64,000 nt of DNA from Thunnus maccoyii (taxonomy: Eukaryota; Chordata; Actinopteri; Scombriformes; Scombridae): assembly GCF_910596095.1 (NCBI RefSeq), contig NC_056554.1, positions 5,332,001 through 5,396,000 on the forward strand, read 5' to 3'. Below, piece after piece: positions 1 through 35,599 of the stretch (position 1 is the first letter of the stretch; each line of letters starts with the position of its first letter). The notes under the pieces were generated by a model. It saw only the letters and a program-made list of their open reading frames with translations. It did no database searches and was not told the origin of the DNA. Both the position numbers and the translations under genes were made by a program.

Positions 1-174
1 ATGTCACAAATATTCTTTTATGACATGAATGCAGCAGAAATATCTGCCAAACCAGTTTTTTTTAATATAGTTTTTGTTTAGTTTTCTTGCTCCTGTGCAA
101 TAGAAAGACATGAAATAAAACTAATTATGCATTTGGTCACATGACCCATCTGACTGCCTCAAGACACCACTCAC

Positions 175-22668
<22,494 letters not shown>

Positions 22669-22735
22669 CGTTTCCTCCTTCCTCTCTGTTGCTGTCCTCG
22701 TTTCCCTCTCTCTGGTTTGTGTCTCGTGCCTCTCA
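22669..22735 (-). other. rasgrp2: rasgrp2 5' UTR segment in the first coding exon
   Basis: A strong pyrimidine-rich acceptor ending TTTGTGCTTAG stands just upstream (base 22736 is its G), leaving 67 bases of purine-rich leader before the ATG at 22668. The leader begins TGAGAGG, so any upstream exon joined at phase 0 meets an immediate TGA. The upstream exon is inferred to be the one ending at 35705. Confidence 0.6.
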
Positions 22736-24749
22736 CTAAGCACAAAAGAAGAAAAGAGGAAAGCAAAAGAGAGTAATTATGAGGCAGAGAGAGAGAGAGA
22801 AAATGAAATCTGCAGCCACTGTTGCTGCATGTTTGAAATAGTTGTGTGGTCAGTTATTTTGCATCCTCAGTGCGAGCGAGAGATAATAAGCGACTGATTA
22901 CACAAGATTCAGGATTGGCATGATGACATGTTGATACTGTCTGTTGAATTTAATTAGTATATCTGTCTGCCAATATCATCCCTTGGCTGATATGATGGTT
23001 TGACTTGACCCAAAAATTCAAGGTGTCAGTGTGCAAAACCTGCACTGAAACTTGTTCTACTTGAATTTAATTGGCGTGACTTTCATTGGAGAGTTTAAAT
23101 GTCTTTTTGATGTGTAAAATGCTAAGACAGTTTTAAACCCTGCATTCTTTTTATATTTGGTGAAATGTAGAGCTGAGGATTGTTTTGACTCTCTTACTTT
23201 GACACAGTAGTGTAAAAAGTTACACCCAAGTTATAACTTATAGGAAAAGAAGTTGACTTACTGGGAAATATCTGATGGAGTTATGCAATCAAGGAATATA
23301 TAAACAGAAACTGAACTGACCAATGCTAACTTTCTGTGCAGTTTTTGGTCAGTACAGAAAAAAACCCTAAAATGTGATGTAAAAATCAGAGGTAGAATGT
23401 AACTGAGTACATTTAGCACTGCAATTGTACAATTATCAGGTATGTCTAACTTTCTTGAGTATTTCCATTTTATGCCTCTTCTTCATAGTTCTGTTTTATT
23501 ACATTTCAGAGAGAAATGTTGTACTATTTACTCAACAACACTAGTTTGACAGTTACAGTTACTATTTACTTTGCTGATTAAGATTTTACAAACAAAACAA
23601 ATGATCAGTTTATAAAATATGATGCTTTTCCATGAGTTTAACTACCCAACAACATATAAAAATAGTTAAATTAGCTCAAGGTGTATTTTTTACACATTAT
23701 TGCTAATTTTACAGAAGTAACATCTGAATGCCTCTTACTGCACTTATTGAAATATTCAAATTTTAAAAATAAATACTGGCAGCAAGTTCAATTAAAACAA
23801 TAGCATTGTCTGCATTGATTTTAAATTCTGTAACGACTGAACTCTAATTTACATTTGCACATCCATACTTGCTTGTGAACTTTCCAGCCCTTCTACAGGA
23901 ATAGTTATATGTTGCACAGATGCAAATTTAGCATACCATTAAGGTCAGAATTCAATAGTGACAATAAAGCCTGCTTTGACCTCAATGTGGCTTGTTAAAA
24001 AACACTGATAGAAAGCCACAGGCCACAAGGACAGGAAACCACAACTTATTATCTCCTTTCTGACTAGCTGCAGTGCTGTGGACAACACAGACAGCACAAT
24101 GAAAGCACATTAAACATTAAAATCATATCCGCATATCCTGGACATGTATGATTGGGTTCAGTCTATCAGACTATTTTGTTTTTGAAAAAAAAAAGGGAAC
24201 TGGGTCTTGGTGATTGAGGAGGTCCTTATAACAGGAAACCATGGCAACCACAGCTTAATGTCCAGTCACACTTTCACAACATATACACACACACACAGTG
24301 TGCATGCGCAAAATACATGTTTTTACCTAAGTATGCTTTAAAAGTAAGAATAGCCTGAGGGAAACTATTTTTTGCTCTAATCATAGATAGTTTTTTATGT
24401 CTGAAGAGGTAAAATACACTAATTATATCTTCTAAATAGGTTTGTGCTCAATCTGGTGGCAAAATAAGAGATGAAAGAAGCCACTGAACATTTCTGTCTT
24501 GCTGATAAGCGTGAAGGTAACTCTAAGGTTATGCTTGAGTGACAAAGTTAGGGCACACAATCCACAACAACACACCCTGCTACTGCATCTACTAATGGCT
24601 CTTCAATGGTGTGGTTCTGTTGAAAAAGGGTGTGATGAGTATGTGTATGTATCTATTGTGCCTGACACAATAAAGCCTTCCACTGCGCTGTCTCTGCTGC
24701 AGTGCGGTGGGCGGACACACTCAATTACAGGCTTCACGAACTGTCTCTG

Positions 24750-24750
<1 letters not shown>

Positions 24751-24819
<69 letters not shown>

Positions 24820-24842
24820 ATACACATACACATACATACACA
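24751..24842. repeat. Compound (CA)n(TACACA)n microsatellite
   Basis: A pure CA tract to about 24814, then CATACA-type units to 24842. Confidence 0.96.
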
Positions 24843-26257
24843 TTTCTGCAGGGATGGAGGGAAAAGAAAGCATAGAAAAGGAGAAGGAAGTGTAACCGTA
24901 AAGCATCAATCATCAGTCTTAACAGTCAGAATGAGTGAAAGTCACTATAATGATGAGTCAGAAAGCGTCAAAGTATGGAATAGTGACCTACAAATCTGTG
25001 CTGTTATGATGGATGTGGTCAGATCATGGAGAGATTAAGTGTAAAGAAAGGACAAACTGCTTGACCAGTCAGACCGATGTACTGTTGCTATCGATAGACA
25101 TAAAAGTTCCTGAGACGGTTGTATAAGTTACCATAGGAAATAAGTCTGAGCTATAGGGCAGTGTTGCAAGAACAGTGTGAAACCTCTAAGGAAAAAAAAC
25201 AAAAACAGAGACCTGTAGCATCTGACTCACAAAGAGCATTAAATTCTTAGTATAAAATTTCCCAGAACAGATACTATTGCTCACATCTCATGAATATAAT
25301 AGGAAGGAATGTGGCCATGAAGAACATTACGGCCTCACAACAAGACTCATTATTAATGTTGAGCTGAAAATGAGCTGAAACGGTTTTCACTGTGACTAAA
25401 TGAGGCATCTGTTTCATTTCTGCATTTTTACCTTTCAGTTCAGAACAGTCTGTCCTCAAGACGCGAATGAGCACATAAAACATTACTGCTTTCCTCATAG
25501 ATGCAGTCACCTACTGTATCAATCCCTCAGAGGCCGTAAAGGCAGGGGTGTTTTTCAGTGCCACATGTGCAAGGGCTGAGCCTGCTTTTAACTGTGTAGT
25601 CTGGCACTGCAGCACAGGCTGTGCCCATCTTGATGATGATACTATCATGCCATTCAGTCGAATACACCATTCATCATCCCGCTGACAGGAGCTCTTTGTT
25701 GCGACCCAGAGAACAATTCTCTCTCTGCATCCAGGAGCATTCAGAACTGATTTATCCTTAACAAGCTCTCCCCCTTTGTCTTTCTTGCAACTCCTTATTT
25801 TCCCTGCAGTCTGATTTCTGACACTGTTTCTTTAGCCGTGAACCGGTAGATTGATTGTTAGGTAGGACAAACTATGAGAGCTTTGGTGTCATCCTTGGTT
25901 GCCAGGTGACAGCGATCCAGGGCCATCGATCAGGCAGATTAGGGGGCGGGATGGGGGAGCGCAGCGGGGATAAAGGGAAATTGACGGGTGCCTGGTCAGT
26001 CCTGGCCATGCACAATCTGCAGTGGTCTGCTGCTGGTTTAGTGGGCAGTGAAAATGTCACATCCTCTGGCTAGACACAGACAGACACCTTCCCACTGCTG
26101 TCCATCTCATTCTTACTATTACAGCCACAAAAACAACCTAAAAACAGTTCACCATTCTGCCTGTAACACATTCACACATTGCTCATTTGTTAAGAGTCAC
26201 AAGCCAAAGAATTTCAGAACCACTGTATACTGCGTCTTTTACTTATGTACTTCGAAC

Positions 26258-26294
26258 GTTATATATGCACGTATATATGCACGTATATATGCAA
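26258..26294. repeat. Short tandem repeat of TATATATGCACG
   Basis: About three copies of a 12-base unit, A/T-rich and self-complementary in part. No function inferred. Confidence 0.7.
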
Positions 26295-26384
26295 GAAACT
26301 ACATTAGATTAACCAGAGCTTGTCTGTGTTGTGAAAAGGCCTCAAATAATGATTACTTTCATATTCATTAGTCTGTTGATTTTT

Positions 26385-26960
26385 ATGGTTAATCGATATA
26401 GTGTTGCAACTAATTAACATTTTCAATATTGATTCATGTGCCAAGTGACATCTTGATTAATCATTTGCTCTTTAAAATATCATAAAATAGGGAAAGAAAA
26501 TGGCAGTCACAGTTTCCTGGAGATGTTTGATATGCAATCACACATGACAAAGAAAATTAGCAAATCATCACATTTGAGAAGCTGAAACTTGAGAATTTTT
26601 GGGATTTTTGCTCTAAAAAAATGACTTAAACAACTAATCGATCCTCAAAATAGCTGCTACTTAATTTTGTGTGGATCAATTAACCAAGTAATTGCTTCAG
26701 GCCTAAATCAATGAACCATTTAGTTGATGAAATGTTGAAAAACACTGAAAAATGCACATAACAGTTTCCTGTTAAGATGCCAAGATCAAATTCTTTGTTA
26801 TGTCCGACACAATGCTAAAAAATGATAACATACAAATAACATACAAATGTTCACATTGAGAAGCTGTAACCAGTAATAGTTTGGGATATAATTGTTATCA
26901 ATTAATTTTCTGCTGATCAACAGTTTTTTTCAGCAAATCAATGCTGTTGATTGCTTGTTG
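26385..26960 (-). repeat. Dispersed repeat, two degraded copies
   Basis: Contains AATTAATTTTCTGCTGATCA, ACAACTAATCGATCC and GAAGCTGAAAC-type phrases, matching in the opposite orientation the element at 63.5 kb. Two partial copies appear side by side. Non-coding. Confidence 0.5.
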
Positions 26961-28207
26961 TTTGCTTAGTTGTCCAAAACTGGCTGAGCAAGAGTGCACT
27001 TTTTCAGTTTTATGAGTAGTGGGAAAACATGACAGCACGCACATTCAGCACATTTACTGACATTTACTGGCATAAGCACAGAGCATCACATTCAAATGCA
27101 CTTTGAATTTAATACTTACCTATAAGAGTTCTTAAATACCTGTCTAAAGTGGATATATGGCTTCTCTCCTGTGAGGTAAATTATTTGGTGGATACATGCC
27201 TTTTTCCTGTTTAAATCAAATCAGACCATGCTAAGTACACCAGACCCCCTGGCCTGTTCGATGGTCACATCTGGCCCATGTATTTGAAACACAAGCTCTC
27301 ACATTAGGGAGAAACAGACTGGCTCTATGAATCTCCAAAGCCTTTTCATGTCTTAAAATCGACACTAGCACTGAGCGATGATAAGTCACTGACAAATACA
27401 CAGATAATGATATCCATCCTGCTATTGATATTCCAATAAGGGCTCATTTCCATGCTAGTAAATACACCGAGCTAATGCACAGTCCCCATACAGCCATTGA
27501 TCTAGTTTTATACTTCCCCCCATTGGTATTTGGGTAAAACGAGTTTGATTGATGTTTTAATGGATAATGGCTGTGAACCAAAGGATGTGAATGCATTTAT
27601 CCATTCTAATTAGCTGTTAGAAAGGCATTGAAAACACACACAAAGCACCTTCAGTCTGCCTTACACAAACATGTTAAGAGGTTCTATCTGCAGCGTTTTG
27701 ATCCATGGTAGCATTGAAGCTCCAGTGATAGTATGACAGTCAGTGAGTCCATCCCATGGTCTACACTAACATTAATAATTAATTTCAACAGATATTCAAT
27801 GGAATGCCATAAAATTCATGTTCCCCAAAGAATCTTTTCTAATGATTCCCTGACTTTTTACCCACCATGATGACATCTTTGGTTTGTTTTACACAATTCT
27901 GCTGTCCAAATTATTGCTTAATTTTTTATTGTTTACATGTGATATTGCACACATCTGTCCATGTCAATATTTGTATCAATATCTTAATATGTTTTGATTT
28001 AGTTAGTGGCCAATTTCTCACAGCACTGGTGTATTTGGAGCTTGTGTTTCTAAAATTGAGACCATGTTTATCTAAAGATAATATGAGGTTTCAACGGTCT
28101 GAGTCTTATCAAGTGGAGATCTTCCACAGTTGCAGTCTTCTTAAAAAAAAAAACTGTCTTTGTGTCTCAACGGACAGTGATTTCCTGTTCAGCTGCAGTG
28201 GAAGGAT

Positions 28208-29547
28208 CAGACGTGGCCCGTGGCATAGGCGGTATAGGCGAATGCTAGGGACGCTGTCCATCCAGGGCGCCTCGAATTAGGGAAGAAAAGAAAATTCAAA
28301 CTTTTAAACTTTTACTATTTCTTACTAACACGATTTTAATACTATTATTTTGAAATATTACAAAAAAAGCCCAAAACAACATAACTACATAGCATAGCCT
28401 ATTAAGTAGACTCTACTTCCTTTTTCCATCCCCTTTTGTAATTAAAAGTTGTAAGCCTTTACATTTTCATTATTGATTAGTCTTATATGTATAGCAAACA
28501 GCCTGCATCATGTGGGAGAAGTCCTCACTGAATACATGTTTTGTGCTTGAATGCTAGGTGTAGGGGAGACCGGGGACAATTGTAATAATTTTGGTTGTGA
28601 TGTTATTACTCAAAAACCTCTTCAACTATTTGGAAACAATTTTTATGTAGGCAACTTGTATTTGTGTTCTACTTTTTTAACAATCATCAAATGTTTTTAC
28701 AAGCAATGTTAGAGTCACAATATTGACTGAAACACCAGAAGTCAAACGTTACATCTGCCCCCATGTGCAGGGGCGATTGTAACAGCACACATAATACCTT
28801 CATATAAATATCACAACCACCACAATAAACCATAAACCTCAAAGAATATAGATAAAAAAATAAAGTTAAAACAATTTAATATCTATTGAACAATTTAATA
28901 TCCATTAATTCCAGTTGAACTAAAACAGCATAATTAATCAGAATTATACAAATATAAAAACAATTTCTAATGAATAAGTAACAGAAACAGCATCATGCAA
29001 AAAACAGGGTTTCCCTTCATCTACATTTAGATATAGTTAGAGACATTGGTTTGTACTTTGGCAGGCAGAGAGGGATCATCACAGACCATGTGCATAATGA
29101 GTTTCATGGTTCTGACTCATTCTGATTGCTATTTGAAACGTTACGATTGCCCCCGGTCTACTCTTGCTGTTTGTGTTTAGAATATTATAGACTATAATGG
29201 AGCTTAGGTGCTATTATTGGCTGGGTTTCACCATCAGCAGATTTTTTATTCATGAATGTAACACCCAATGGTCACATATATTCCTCTTCTCTCTTCAGAT
29301 TTTTGCATTTTTGCACCCCTGCAAATCCTGGCCCACCTTCTCCACCTCAGACAAGCCCAGCATCAAGTTCTTTAATACTGTTTTTATTTTATGGGTGTTT
29401 TTTTGTTTCTAAAATAAAAAGCTCAAAGACATGAAGCTATGCAGTTTTGGTGTGAGTGTATGAACACTGGTGGTGGAACTGGCTGTGATAAAAGGGGAGC
29501 CAGCTAAAATCCTGCCTAGGGCACCAAATCAGTCAAGACTGGCTCTG
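28208..29547. mobile_element. Possible nested DNA transposons in the long rasgrp2 intron
   Basis: An inner segment of about 0.6 kb (28557-29164) has imperfect inverted ends: GGGAGACCGGGGACAATTGT on the left and ACGATTGCCCCCGGTCTACTC on the right. The outer flanks (CATAGGCGGTATAGGCGAATGC at the left, CCTAGGGCACCAAATC..GGCTCTG at the right) look like two halves of another repeat split by the inner one. No target duplication was confirmed. Confidence 0.4.
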
Positions 29548-31093
29548 AGGAGAATAGTAACAAAAACAGTGAATTTCGCACTATGAATAGTAACTTTGAA
29601 AGATATCTACTTGATGGATGGCTGAAGTCTCATATTAGCTTCAGACAAACTTTTAAATACATTTTTGTAGGAAAGGAGGGCTGTGGATTTTGTCCCCCAT
29701 CACGTACATTGAAAGTGCATTATGAGGGGATCTCTATATGGACAGTATGAACAGGAGGAATGATTACAGCAAGAAAAATATGTCAATGTTAATTTGGGTA
29801 CCTGACTATTGTTTAGGACAGTCTTGAAAAATTGTGAACTTATCGTTTATAGTAATTCCATCTTTTTATCATCTGCTACAGCTAAAAGAAAAGAAAACCA
29901 AAACACTTTATTCAACAAATTCAACCCGGTGGCACACAGTGTTAAATGTAGTTTAAAGTCTGGTAGAAGCCAAAAAGCTATGAAAACAATTTTTAAATAT
30001 TTTAAAAATATATTTCATAAAAGTAACATCTAAAATTATTATGGTATTAATTTTCATCTAGCAGATGGCAAATGAAGGGCCAGTAATCTTCATTTTGGTG
30101 CTTTGTCTTATCTTTCGGTTCTTGTGAGTACAAGAATGCACTACATACAAACACCACTTCTTCATGATATACACACACCACCCTAATCTATTTCCCAACA
30201 CCCCCTAGTTTTTTTCAGGAAGTTGTAGCAAGGGTGTTGCATGATGGGTCAGATATAGTTCTCCAGAGGGGCCTACAGAGTGGCTGGTGGCAGGCTCTAT
30301 TTACAGACTGCAGGGTACTGAGAGCAGGAAGGGAAACATTTCCTTTTCCCTGGACACGCAGAATGCCACATCGGTGGGGGGGCACCGGCTGCAAACTGAG
30401 ATTAGCAGCTACAGTTGCTCCTTAGGGAGGGATGGAGGGGGTTGAGGCACAGGGAGGAGAGGAGCGAAGGGAGAGAAGGAGATAAAGAGAGAGACTGGGA
30501 GGCAGGAAGAGAGCATACTCTACCTCACTTCGGACCAGTCAAACATGAAAAGAGGTTGTTGGCTGAGGAGTGAGGGAGATCAAATAGGGAGGGATAGTAA
30601 TGATGAAAAACACAATAAGAAGAAAAAACTGCAACTGGGATCTATCTCTGCTAATATGTATGTAAGAGAGGCATTCAGCACTTTTTCAAAATCTTGAAAT
30701 AACAAAAGGAACCGAGGGAGAAAAATATGTAGATTTCACAATGTCTTGGTGGGACATAGCAGCTGCCAGAGTGTAATGTTTTATTACGTCCTCCAAAACG
30801 AAAAAAAGTCATGCATCCTGTTCCACATCTGGCACAATCTCATATCTCATATCTCAACTTTCTGTCTTCAAATGAAAAGTATAATGTGTGAGACAAAAAG
30901 GGCATTGCTACGGACCCAATGTGCCGTTAAAACATACAAGATACATTAACACATGTTAACACATGATCACAAAACACAACAATGTATCATTGTGTCAAAC
31001 TGTTTTTACTGCTTTGTTTTGAGGCTTCCTGCTCGTACTTTTGTCCTTTACCAGATGTGAAAGTTTGCTTCATAACAAATACCGGAAGGGTGT

Positions 31094-31098
<5 letters not shown>

Positions 31099-31124
<26 letters not shown>

Positions 31125-31132
31125 AGTGTGTG
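31099..31132. repeat. (TG)n microsatellite
   Basis: Short TG tract with one GA interruption in the long rasgrp2 intron. Confidence 0.95.
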
Positions 31133-31699
31133 ACATGTGATGATTGCTTGAGTGTGTCCACACAATTTTAAAAATCTTGTTACAATCTCAAATGCAGTGG
31201 GTTTAAAGTGTAATGAGTACTCATAAGGCGTGTTTTTCTCACATTTCTTTAATCTCCTCCCCATTCGAGGTTTTTTCCTCTCTGTCGGTTAACTCCCTGA
31301 CACACACATTACTTCCTTCTCAAACCTTGCAGTGTGATGAGTGAAAGATGAGGCCACATGGTGTATTGTGTAAAAGAGCAAACATGATACATCATCTTTT
31401 GCAATGGCACATTAGGATTCGCCCCTCACAGTGAACACCCGGACAATTCCTGCCAACTTTCTATTCATTTCAGGGCTTGCCTCGGTCAGAGTTCATTTTC
31501 TGCTTTTTCTGCAATGCTGAAGTCAGGAATCTCACTTCCTGTTGTTACTGAATGTTTCATCTCAGGTTAAGAAATTCCATCTACTGACATTATCTGAAAT
31601 ATTAGTCTTTGCCAGAATAACGCATTAACCAGATAGCAAATTTATGGAAAACATTATGATTTATGGAAAAAGTGGTTAATTGCTGGATGATTTCTACTT

Positions 31700-31815
31700 C
31701 CAAAAACTAAAGGTTTTGGGAGATAAGTTTATTCTCTTTCTTGCCTAGAGTTAGTTGAAAAGATCAATACCACTCTCACATTAGGATGGTTAGATTAGCT
31801 TAGTTTATTTTAGCA
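31700..31815 (+). repeat. Dispersed teleost repeat fragment
   Basis: TATTCTCTTTCTTGCC followed by AGAGTTAGTTGAAAAGATCA and CACTCTCA matches the same family as the fragment at 5.2 kb. It lies just upstream of the second TTAA-bounded MITE. Confidence 0.45.
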
Positions 31816-31854
31816 GATTTGTTACCTTTGAACCCTTGTTTCCACCCTTTATGC

Positions 31855-32179
31855 TTAAAGGTGCAGTGTGTAGAATTTTGGCAGCGGAACAGACTTGGCA
31901 GAAATGGAATATAATATTCATGAGTATGTTTTAATTAGTGTATAATCACCTGAAAATAAGAATCGTGTTTTCGTTACCTTACCCTTCCATGGAGGCCTAC
32001 GCCATGTTTCTACAGTAGCCCAGAACAGACAAACTAAACTCTAGAAAAGGCCTTCTGCGAGTTTTGCAGCTAGCGTAGGTTCTTCTCTATGCTTGGAAGG
32101 GAAGGGGAGGGGTATTCAGACTGTTGCAATCTGCAACTTCACCATTAGATGCCGCTAAATCCTACACACTGCTCCTTAA
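31855..32179. mobile_element. TTAA-bounded MITE, copy 2
   Basis: Begins TTAAAGGTGCAGTGTGTAG and ends CTACACACTGCTCCTTAA, giving clear inverted termini with TTAA at both ends. It is collinear with the copy at 18.4 kb over most of its length, with small indels. It lies in the long rasgrp2 intron. Confidence 0.78.
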
Positions 32180-35100
32180 ATTAAGCTACAACTGGCTGCT
32201 GACTGTAGCTTTATATTTGTTGTACAAACATAATGAGATTGATATGAATATTCTCATCTAACTCAACAAGAAAGTGATTAAGCGTATATCCAAAAGTTTT
32301 TCTTAAATATTTCATCTTGTGCTTCAGAATTGCAGTTAGTTAAAAATAATCATGAAAAGAAAGTCAATGAAAGATAACATAATCCACATTGAAAATCCAT
32401 GCATTACATTTTCCAGAGCAGTTTCCGCTAGCAATTCCCAATGCAAATGTATGCCATTTTCATTGCCTGGAAGCACCAAAGGCCCACTGTCCATGCAGAT
32501 AGAAGAGGGTAAGGCTGTGTAGCTGCAGGAAAACATGCACCCAAAAACAGCCTCTGGTTTGGCTCAGACAGCATGTGATGCTGAGTCCGTAAATTCAGGT
32601 TTTCTAAGAAATATCTGTGGTTTGCAGAAACTACAAAAACAGGACATCTAGAGACTGTGTTCCTTGCAGTGTTCAGCTGCTTTGTTTCCTCCTGCCTGTC
32701 AGAGTTGAGAGCTCAGAGCCATATGGTGGTTTGAAACAGCCTTTATTCTGAAACTAGTTTCATGTTATGTGTGAGTTTCACATTCGCCTAGCCAACCAGG
32801 TTCATTACCTCAACAGTCTTTTCAACAGTGGTAGCTCTGGCTAGTTCCTGTTTATGTATTCCTCCCTAAAACAGCTAGCATCCCTGCGCAGACCACAAAA
32901 CCCAGAATTTCCTGAAGTCATAATAAACCATTCATCATACACATTCAGATCAAGAGTATGAGAGATTATGGGTTGCAAGTATAAAAACAAGGTGGAGAAA
33001 TGAATGCACTTTTTTGATTGCAGGTGCAGGATACCACAAGCGTTAAACTCAGTCATTTTTGGATCATAGATCCCTTTCTGAAAGTGAGGCACGCCTAACA
33101 CCTGTAGCACAGAGTTACACCAGTCAACTGGAGCTTTAACTAATCACGATCATGCAATCACTACCGCCGCTAATTCACTGCCTCAAGTAACCACTAGCCA
33201 AGATACAACCACCAAGTCTGCACAGTGTGTTTTCGATCTATTCTCCCACCAGGCTCATCTACTACTGTGTTTCGCCTTGATTTAATTCCAGCCAAAGCTT
33301 GATTTATAGCTCTTCAGGTCCGACACTTTCCCTTTCCAGCTACCTTCCCCTCCCGTGTCTTCCTCTCTGCTGCGGCTGCCTTTCTCTTTTGCGTTCCAGC
33401 CATGCCTTTAAAGGTGAGGAGAGGAGAGTGCATTGACAATCTGAGATTTTACAGGGTCTGTGCCCTTTCATGGTGGGAGTTGAGGAGGTGACAGTGGAAC
33501 AGAAACATCCCAGGAGGGACACAAAAGGAGATGGGATGACTGATTTTTCTGTACTAAACCATTTGGAAAAGCTGACTTTTGACAATTTTGAAATTTGTGA
33601 AAGTGTTTACTGCAGAATTAGATGTGACCCTTGCGCATACAGCAATGTCACATCTACTCACAATTAGATCCTTTATTTTTGGTGTTTTAGGATTTCTGTT
33701 GTCCTGCCAAGTTAGTGGGAGTCAAACAAAATCTAATTCCAGTTCTGCCTACGCTGCTTGCCTTTAAATTCCCCTCGCCTGTGTTTAAATTAGTTTAAAA
33801 AACACTCCTAACAAACTGTTCAGAAGAAGGCTTACAAATTCATATGGCCTAGGTGCTGTTATTTGAATGCCAATGTTGCCAGAGTTGAGATCAATCACTC
33901 CAATATACTTGGTGTGAATGCAACCTAGTGGGGAAAGTGAGAAAGGTTGATAAGGTAATTAGGTGAGTGTAGAACAGAGACTACAGAGGGATCACTTGTT
34001 TGCTACGTTATATCACATGGGCCATGGGTTACTTTGAGGCAAATGGAGATCAAAAAAAAAAAGCCAGCATCTGATACAATGGACTTTGGACTAATAGTTT
34101 TATTGACCTGTGCTTTGGTGACAGATCTGTCAGATTTGTCTGCAGATATGATTGCTGATGTTGATGGCTTGGATCATTTGCATTCTCTGAATCAGATGCT
34201 GATCTGGATGAATAAGTGCACACAAAGCAAGCTTGTGCAATATTCAAAATAGGAGCAGTTAATCAGCAACATGCTGCTCCAGCAAGTTCAGCCACACTGA
34301 AAAACACTGAAGTGACTTTTCTGCCTGACATGATGAGCTGTTGAACTACAGCTGCTAAGACTTTCAAATGTCCAGACAGGCAGCCAGCTGCAGCTTACAA
34401 GTCAAATCCCACTGCTCTGACAACAAAACATGTGTGGATAAGGCAGGGGTGAACTCAGCAAAGATGCCGCAGAGCAAGTAATCAGCGGCCTCGACACTCA
34501 AAGATGCCTCCTAATCCCTGCTGCTCTGAGGGCGGCAGAGGAAAATCACCTTGAATCACTGCAGTCAGACAGCTGCAGCCTGTGTAAGAGAACAGGTAAT
34601 GAGGGGCTGATTGAACGAAAATAAAGTGAGCGAGGTAAGTCTGACCTCTCACTTGTTTAATCCTGCAGGCAAGTGGAATCACTGAATCACAATAAGCTGG
34701 GATGTGTTACCCACCAGTCACGGCAAATTCTCATTACCACACAGGTGTTCATCGGTTACTAGCAGGGCTGCTGGGTGGCTATGCAAGCTAAAAAGTCAAA
34801 AGTTAAAATTTAACTTGATTGTCAGCATCTCTCTATATCCTCCTCTACCCAGATGTGTTAAGCCATAACTTTGCATGTCAACAGACTTTTGTTTACCATC
34901 ATTCTCATGCCAGTCAAAGCAGGATGAACACTCTGCCGCTCCCTCAATCTATTTTAGGAATCTCCCATCATCCTCTGATGCTCCTCCCTGCTGAAGATGC
35001 ACAGACCCCTTCATTCCATTTGTGATGGATTCAAATTATCATGAGGCAGGAATTCATTTACCATCAGTGCTGCTGCAGCTCTAAGGACCTGAGGATCATT

Positions 35101-35599
35101 TTATAGCTATTATGGTTTATTGTTGTCCATTAACTGCCATATAGAAAATGTATTCCTGCATTCATTGCCCTACAAAGCCACCAAGTCATATGGTAGTTTA
35201 TGAGCTAAGCGCCATGAACCAGCCAAACCAACAATGAACTGTTGATACCATCCTGATGTCTCAGCTCTGTAAATGGCACCAACATTGACACTGTTCAACA
35301 AGTACATTTGTTTGTTTGACAGGTGTTTAAATGCAACTCGGGTCTTCTCCAAGCCAGAGTACAACAGCTGTGAGCACTTATTCCAACACAAAGTGCACAC
35401 AGAACATTCTTGATTGATAAGTCAAATGAGTCAACATGAAAAATACTGTGACAGGCATTGCTATGGTTGATGGTGCAAGCAGACAAGTCCACGCGTGTGA
35501 GACCTTATACTATCCCCTTTTACAAGACATTGCGAACAACTTACTCATATACACGCATCATTATCTAAAATATGGAACTTGAACAGGCACGTAACATTT

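Noticed and set aside
26258-26294. Short direct repeats considered as a CRISPR-like or operator array
   Set aside because: Units are contiguous 12-mers without spacers in a vertebrate genome; an ordinary short tandem repeat.
27867-28280. A 137-codon plus-strand frame in the long rasgrp2 intron
   Set aside because: No start context, no recognisable domain, a poly-A/lysine run and overlap with repeat sequence at its end.
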